From Nanosynbacter sp. (GTDB lineage Bacteria > Patescibacteriota > Saccharimonadia > Saccharimonadales > Saccharimonadaceae), in NCBI GenBank assembly GCA_015257455.1, contig JABZKD010000005.1:1-64000 (forward strand): DNA of 64,000 nt. Direction: 5' to 3'. Position numbers and translations under genes: made by a program. Shown here in pieces: positions 59,664-64,000 of this stretch (the stretch's first letter is position 1; the number at the start of each line of letters is the position of its first letter). The notes under the pieces were generated by a model. The model had not been told where the DNA came from, did not search any database, and worked only from the letters and a program-made list of their open reading frames with translations.

Positions 59664-61109
59664 TTATTTGGCGCCTTTTTGAAAAATTACCGCACGAATA
59701 GTTTGAAGCATAATCTGCAAATCGAAGAGTACCGACCAGTTTTGAATGTAATAGAGATCTAGGGATCGTCTTTCATCAAAACTAATATCACGACGACCAG
59801 AAACCTGAGCCAGGCCAGTGAGTCCAGACTTAACCGTAAGAAGAAGTGAACGATCACCGTAATTACGCAATTCTCCTGGCACTAGAGCACGTGGACCAAC
59901 GAGAGAAATATCACCGCGTAAAACATTAAATAATTGAGGTAATTCATCAAGTGAAGTAGCGCGCAAGAACTTACCAATACGAGTAATACGAGGATCTCGC
60001 ATTAGAAAATCTCCATTTTTACGATACTGATGAGAGAGTTCGGCGGCAGAAGTAATCTTCCCTTCTTTCTCCATTTTAGCGAAGGCTTCCTCCGGGGTCA
60101 TACCAGAGTAGGCGGTTTTCATACTGCGGAATTTAAGAATCTTGAATTTGCGATTGTATTGGGTGAGGCGATATTCACTGTAAATGGTTTTCGATTTCGG
60201 GTCGGAAATTTTGATACAAAGCCAGATAATTAACATGGGAATAAAGGCTAAAATAATACCGATAAGACTAAAGATAATATCCATGAAGCGCTTAATAATG
60301 CGAGCGTTACCTACCAGTGGCGTAACCTTAACCAAAATAGCCGGCGTACTACCGATGAGCTCAAGCTGACCCATATGCTGGGAAAGCGCGGCTTCAGATG
60401 GAATGAAATAATAGAGGAGATGATGATTAATTGATTGACGATAAACATACTCAGTCTGGCGTTCGTCGGTTTGAAAAATCACATCAACCGTCTGATCCTT
60501 CAAGGCGTCCTTCAAGGAAGAATACTGAAAATGACGAAGTTCTTTCGGAATAAATTTATTGCCAGCCACCACGCCGACGAGACGATAACCATCCTCAGGG
60601 TAAGCCAAGATTTGATTAATTAGATAGGTGGTATTTTTCGAATTACCGATGATGATAGCCCGCTTGATGCCGATTTTTTGCAACATAAAACGTTTGCGGA
60701 AGAATTTTAAAATTATTCGCATAAAGAGGAGCGAAATAAAGCAAGTGAAGACCGCGTAAACCGCAATTAAACGGACGGGAAAGAGATTTTCTTGAATGAA
60801 AAAATCTAAGGTAATAATGCCCATGATGCCAACCACCGAGGCAACAAAGAGACGGTAAAGTTCGCCCCATCTGGATTTGGCAAAGATTACATCTTTACGA
60901 TAAAGTCCCATCACAAAGAGCATGATAATCCAAAGCGGCACCAAGAAAACGAGCGGCAAGATAAATTCCATAGAAGTAAGCTCAAAATAATATGGGCGGG
61001 TGTCGAGTTTAGTGCGAATCATGTAGGCAAAAGCAAAAGAAGCGATGATTGCAATAATGTCGCCTAAGATGAGAAATAAACGAAAAATAAAATCGGAATT
61101 TTTCTTCAT
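59664..61109 (-). CDS. polyprenyl glycosylphosphotransferase
   Basis: 481 aa. Four or five N-terminal membrane helices, a CoA-binding-like domain (AIIIGNSKNTTYLINQIL), one further helix, and the WbaP/WcaJ-type catalytic domain with KILKFRSMKTAYSG, RKNGDFLMRDPRITRIGK, ATSLDELPQLFNVLRGDISLVGPR and GLTGLAQVSGRRDI. It starts glycan synthesis by moving a sugar phosphate to undecaprenyl phosphate. First gene of the polysaccharide unit. Confidence 0.92.
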   Translation of the reverse strand: MKKNSDFIFRLFLILGDIIAIIASFAFAYMIRTKLDTRPYYFELTSMEFILPLVFLVPLWIIMLFVMGLYRKDVIFAKSRWGELYRLFVASVVGIMGIITLDFFIQENLFPVRLIAVYAVFTCFISLLFMRIILKFFRKRFMLQKIGIKRAIIIGNSKNTTYLINQILAYPEDGYRLVGVVAGNKFIPKELRHFQYSSLKDALKDQTVDVIFQTDERQTEYVYRQSINHHLLYYFIPSEAALSQHMGQLELIGSTPAILVKVTPLVGNARIIKRFMDIIFSLIGIILAFIPMLIIWLCIKISDPKSKTIYSEYRLTQYNRKFKILKFRSMKTAYSGMTPEEAFAKMEKEGKITSAAELSHQYRKNGDFLMRDPRITRIGKFLRATSLDELPQLFNVLRGDISLVGPRALVPGELRNYGDRSLLLTVKSGLTGLAQVSGRRDISFDERRSLDLYYIQNWSVLFDLQIMLQTIRAVIFQKGAK

Positions 61110-61116
61110 TAGTCTT

Positions 61117-61122
61117 ATTTTA
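61117..61122 (-). promoter_or_regulatory. -10 box of a leaderless promoter for the glycan operon
   Basis: Minus-strand TAAAAT, seven bases before the ATG at 61109. Confidence 0.55.
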
Positions 61123-61151
61123 ACCCAAGAGAAAGCTTTTTTGAAGAGAGA

Positions 61152-61183
61152 GAAAAAACTATGCAGATTGGCTGCATAGTTTA
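61152..61183 (-). terminator. intrinsic terminator of glmS
   Basis: Eleven-base stem AAACTATGCAG / CTGCATAGTTT (61172-61182 with 61156-61166), loop CCAAT, then T run. Confidence 0.92.
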
Positions 61184-61212
61184 TTTTTGAGTGAGGTGGG
61201 TCTTAAATTTAT

Positions 61213-63036
61213 TTATTCAACCGTAACCGACTTAGCGAGATTGCGTGGCTGATCGACATTATTACCACGATAAACTGCTAGGTAGTAGGCGAACATTTGA
61301 CTCAAGAGATTGAAGAGAAGTGGCGTGAGTAATTGAAGTTTAGTGTCAATTTTTACCACACCCTCGACTGGTAGATCAACCTCAGTATCAGAAAAGACAA
61401 TGACGTGTCCACCGCGCGCCAAGACTTCCTGAATGCCGGAAACGGATTTTTCGAACAAGAAACCAGATTGCAGCATCACGACTTCGAAGAAACGATCGTC
61501 AATCAAGGCAATTGGGCCGTGCTTCAATTCCCCAGTCGGATAACCGTTGGCATCAATGTAAGAAATCTCCTTGAGCTTCAGGGCACCTTCGAGGGCGATA
61601 GGATAATTCACATCACGACCAAGATAAATCGCATGTTCATAATTCGTATAATTCTTGGCTAATTTAGAAATTTCATCCTGTTTTTCATGTAAAATACGCT
61701 TGATTTCCTCTGGCAGAAGACTAATTTCGTCAACCAAGGCGGCAACTTGACGAGCGTTCAGACCCTTAGCTTCAGCAATAGTCAGGCCGAACATTAAAAT
61801 CGCAATAACCTGAGAAGTATAAGCCTTGGTACTGGCGACAGAAATTTCTGGACCAGCATGAACATAAGTACCACCGTCAACTTCACGCGCAATAGTCGAG
61901 CCAATAGCATTGACGATGCCGATAGTTTTGGTGCCCTGAGATTTAATTTCACGGAGACAAGCCAAAGTATCCGCGGTTTCACCAGATTGGGAAATAATGA
62001 GCGCCACCGAGTGATCTGGAATATAAGCATGACGGTAACGATACTCAGAAGCAATCACTGGCTCAATAGTAACCCCAGGTAGAATCTGTTCGATGAGGTA
62101 AGCAGCGGTATTTGCGGCATAGTAAGCAGTACCGCAACCAACCAAGATGATATGCTTAATTTCTTTTAATTCCTTGACGGAAAGATTTGGGCCACCGAGA
62201 TGAACGGTATGTTCTTTCGCATTAATACGACCGCGCAAAGTTTCTTTCAAGCTATCTGGTTGTTCCATAATTTCTTTAAGCAAGAAATGATCGTAGCCAC
62301 CTTTTTGAATAGCCGAAAGGTCGGTGAGAATTTTTTCAACTTTCACAGAAACTGGCTGAAGGTCGAGAGTTTTAACTTCGACATGATCTTTGGAAATCAG
62401 GGCAACTTCCCCGTCATTAAGATAAATTGCATTTTTAGTATTACCGATAAGAGCCGAAGCGTCTGAGGCGATGAGAGTTTCATGTTCGCCTACACCAATG
62501 ACAAGAGGCGAACCAGAGCGAGCTACCACGAGATGTTCGGTATCGTCAACTGACATCACGGCGATACCGTAAGTACCAGAGACAAGTTTGAGTGCCTGAG
62601 TGACAGAGTCGAGTAAATCATGTGATTCTTGATAAAAACTATCGATGAGAGCGGCCAGTACCTCGGTATCAGTCTCGGACTTAAATTGATATTTCTCAGA
62701 GAGCTCTTTTTTCAAGGCTTTATAATTTTCGATAATACCGTTATGAACCAAGAAAATGCTACCGACATGATGTGGGTGAGCATTAGTCTCGGATGGATTA
62801 CCATGGGTAGCCCAACGAGTATGGCCGATACCAATATGATCAGACGTATAATGATCTTTAATTTTAGCTTCTAGATTGACGATCTTGCCAACCGCACGTA
62901 GTAACGTAGGGTTCTGGTTTTGATCAAGAGTTGCCACACCGGCAGAATCATAACCACGATACTCTAGGCGTTTAAGACCCGAAAGTAAAAATTCTTGAGC
63001 GTTATTTTTTCCAACATATCCGACAATTCCACACAT
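61213..63036 (-). CDS. glmS: glutamine--fructose-6-phosphate aminotransferase
   Basis: 607 aa from MCGIVGYVGKN at 63036, the family's normal start with catalytic Cys2 and a perfect AGGAGGT before it; an upstream in-frame ATG at 63114 is rejected. Glutaminase domain (RLEYRGYDSAG, HTRWATHGNPS, HNGIIENY, ETDTEVLAAL), then two SIS domains (GCGTAYYAANTAAYL, SQSGETADTLACL) and the C-terminal KSVTVE. It makes glucosamine-6-P, the first amino sugar for the cell wall. A terminator follows; no glmS ribozyme is seen upstream. Confidence 0.97.
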   Translation of the reverse strand: MCGIVGYVGKNNAQEFLLSGLKRLEYRGYDSAGVATLDQNQNPTLLRAVGKIVNLEAKIKDHYTSDHIGIGHTRWATHGNPSETNAHPHHVGSIFLVHNGIIENYKALKKELSEKYQFKSETDTEVLAALIDSFYQESHDLLDSVTQALKLVSGTYGIAVMSVDDTEHLVVARSGSPLVIGVGEHETLIASDASALIGNTKNAIYLNDGEVALISKDHVEVKTLDLQPVSVKVEKILTDLSAIQKGGYDHFLLKEIMEQPDSLKETLRGRINAKEHTVHLGGPNLSVKELKEIKHIILVGCGTAYYAANTAAYLIEQILPGVTIEPVIASEYRYRHAYIPDHSVALIISQSGETADTLACLREIKSQGTKTIGIVNAIGSTIAREVDGGTYVHAGPEISVASTKAYTSQVIAILMFGLTIAEAKGLNARQVAALVDEISLLPEEIKRILHEKQDEISKLAKNYTNYEHAIYLGRDVNYPIALEGALKLKEISYIDANGYPTGELKHGPIALIDDRFFEVVMLQSGFLFEKSVSGIQEVLARGGHVIVFSDTEVDLPVEGVVKIDTKLQLLTPLLFNLLSQMFAYYLAVYRGNNVDQPRNLAKSVTVE

Positions 63037-63063
63037 ATAACCTCCTTTTTTTCGATTATAACA

Positions 63064-63091
63064 GAAAAAACACCGCATGAGCGATGTTTTA
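63064..63091 (-). terminator. intrinsic terminator overlapping the upstream gene end
   Basis: Stem AAAACATCGC / GCGGTGTTTT (63081-63090 with 63067-63076) followed by T on the minus strand. It includes the stop codon at 63089. Confidence 0.75.
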
Positions 63092-63820
63092 TGAGAGATA
63101 GGCGAGTGATTCAATGATTTTAAGAATATTGCGGTCCACTGGTTTCATGGGACCAACTCGCACCGATAGATTTTCGGAAAGATTATTGAATGATGATTTT
63201 GCTAATTTTGGCTGAGAATTTTTCTGAGAAAAGAGCCTTCGAATAGTTTGACAGACCGGTCGATATTGAATACCGTCGGTCAAACGATAACTCTTTTCCA
63301 TGGGAATACGACGAGCCAAAAGCATTGACTTAATATCTGGCTCCAGACTAGTAGCCTGAATCGAAAAATATCTTAGCTGCCGAGCTAATTCCTGCCGAGC
63401 CTGGTCGAGATCATCCATTTGCTTGCGATTTTGCTGAGGCAGCTCCGTATGAGATAATTCCTTCTCTTCATTTCTGATTAAAAATTGCTCATAAAAAGCA
63501 TATAGTTCAGAAAGTAGGCGTGCACTCTGGGCAAGATTCTCGTAGATAGCCGAGAAATTAGTCTCCTGACTGAGCGGGCGCGTAAATTCATGACAACGAG
63601 CATGATAAAAAGCTAAACGATTAAAAGTCTGGTGGCGTTCTTCGGTGGAAAAAAGTTTTTCCTCATGACACCAACGCGGATCCAGCGCAATTCCCTGCGA
63701 TTGCAATAAAGCATTATCGATAGTTTGAAGTAATTTATAATGTAAACGGTGAACTTTTTCCGCTTGCGCTAAATAAGATTCTTCCAAATAAACGACAACT
63801 TCACGATCTAAAATAACCAT
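63089..63820 (-). CDS. protein of unknown function, 243 aa
   Basis: Mostly helical and charged, no membrane segment, several His and Cys (WCHEE, YHARCHEF). A long helical middle (EELAR-type QARQELARQLRYFS) suggests a bundle. GGGGGAACTA precedes the ATG. It lies just upstream of glmS, separated by a terminator. Not recognised. Confidence 0.6.
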   Translation of the reverse strand: MVILDREVVVYLEESYLAQAEKVHRLHYKLLQTIDNALLQSQGIALDPRWCHEEKLFSTEERHQTFNRLAFYHARCHEFTRPLSQETNFSAIYENLAQSARLLSELYAFYEQFLIRNEEKELSHTELPQQNRKQMDDLDQARQELARQLRYFSIQATSLEPDIKSMLLARRIPMEKSYRLTDGIQYRPVCQTIRRLFSQKNSQPKLAKSSFNNLSENLSVRVGPMKPVDRNILKIIESLAYLS

Positions 63821-63859
63821 TAGTTCCCCCTTTCATATTTTCCAAAAACTAGTAATGTA

Positions 63860-63900
63860 CTAACAAGTCTTTTTTATTATAAGACAGGGGTAGACATTTG
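63860..63900. promoter_or_regulatory. inverted repeat between divergent genes
   Basis: TAGTA-ATG-TACTA is an imperfect palindrome around 63850-63863 between the 243-aa gene and the histidine phosphatase. It could be an operator, but support is weak. Confidence 0.25.
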
Positions 63901-63935
63901 CCAAACAAAAGCGTTATGATGATTTTAGCAATTTT

Positions 63936-64000
63936 ATGAAAATTTATTTAATTCGTCATGGAGAAAGTTTAGCTAATCTAGGTTTAGTATCAGCGAATTT
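63936..64000 (+). CDS. histidine phosphatase (phosphoglycerate-mutase-like), N-terminal fragment
   Basis: The frame opens MKIYLIRHGESLANLG, with the catalytic RHGES motif, and runs off the window. The full family is 180-230 aa and hydrolyses phosphate monoesters or acts as phosphoglycerate mutase. The ATG at 63936 is the natural start. Only 21 codons are visible. Confidence 0.75.
   Translation, partial: MKIYLIRHGESLANLGLVSAN

Noticed and set aside
63037..63114. GlmS start at 63114
   Set aside because: Cys2 must follow the initiator Met; the ATG at 63036 has it and a perfect ribosome site.
1..64000. Alternative genetic code (TGA as glycine)
   Set aside because: TGA ends real genes, for example in ATGA overlaps at 13126 and 52776, and coding frames hold no internal TGA.

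Overview
The window looks like a chromosome piece from a Patescibacteria (CPR) bacterium, most probably Candidatus Saccharibacteria (TM7). The grounds are its AT-rich, tightly packed genes, a simple cell-envelope gene set, type IV pilus genes with several large minor pilins, BspA-like (DUF285) surface proteins, a lysine-rich 68-aa protein of a kind I associate with CPR genomes, and no amino-acid or nucleotide biosynthesis operons. TGA acts as a stop (for example in the ATGA overlaps at 13126 and 52776), so the TGA-to-glycine code of Absconditabacteria and Gracilibacteria is excluded. The lineage is inferred from gene content; no search was run.

Layout. 0-5 kb: a truncated SnoaL-like gene, a GFDxx-type pentapeptide-repeat protein, membrane proteins and ndk. 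5-8.5 kb: a Xer recombinase, prepilin peptidase, a major-pilin-like protein and ung. 8.5-14 kb: a heterodimeric ABC exporter and an ABC-2 exporter pair. 14-18 kb: two paralogous DUF285 surface proteins, one with a ten-base G tract near its start, then tRNA-Arg. 18-22 kb: phosphoesterase, methyltransferase, MurJ and an HD protein. 22-27 kb: two secreted proteins, one of 1101 aa. 27-34 kb: small accessory genes (nucleotidyltransferase-like, ASCH, NUDIX, CYTH, radical SAM, TylF-type methyltransferase) around ftsH and tRNA-Pro. 34-40 kb: dnaK with a CIRCE operator, a Cys-repeat protein with a sortase-like tail, a flavoprotein and tRNA-fMet. 40-45 kb: a minor pilin operon. 45-51 kb: a DUF1704-type metalloprotease, a divergent regulated locus, NUDIX, tRNA-Ile2 with an attached stem-loop array, and a DivIC/FtsB-like protein. 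51-64 kb: murC, glmM, pta, Wzy-like polymerase, GT4 glycosyltransferase, polyprenyl glycosylphosphotransferase, glmS and the start of a histidine phosphatase.

How the genes work together. GlmS and GlmM make glucosamine-1-phosphate for peptidoglycan, MurC adds the first stem amino acid to the UDP-MurNAc precursor, and MurJ flips lipid II. The glycosylphosphotransferase, GT4 and Wzy-like proteins could build a surface polysaccharide. Prepilin peptidase, the pilin and four minor pilins would supply type IV pili, which together with the repeat and DUF285 proteins suggests a cell that adheres to a host cell.

Two promoter classes stand out. About 16 genes have an extended -10 (TGn plus TATAAT-like) placed 6-8 nt before the start codon, which predicts leaderless mRNAs. 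Another set, including dnaK and tRNA-fMet, has TTGACA, 17 bp, then a -10, and where protein-coding usually a Shine-Dalgarno site. Three loci carry a near-palindromic 23-bp element that puts two outward-facing -10 boxes exactly 11 bp apart. The other most notable non-coding signal is an array of unrelated perfect hairpins joined by conserved 39-nt linkers right behind tRNA-Ile2.
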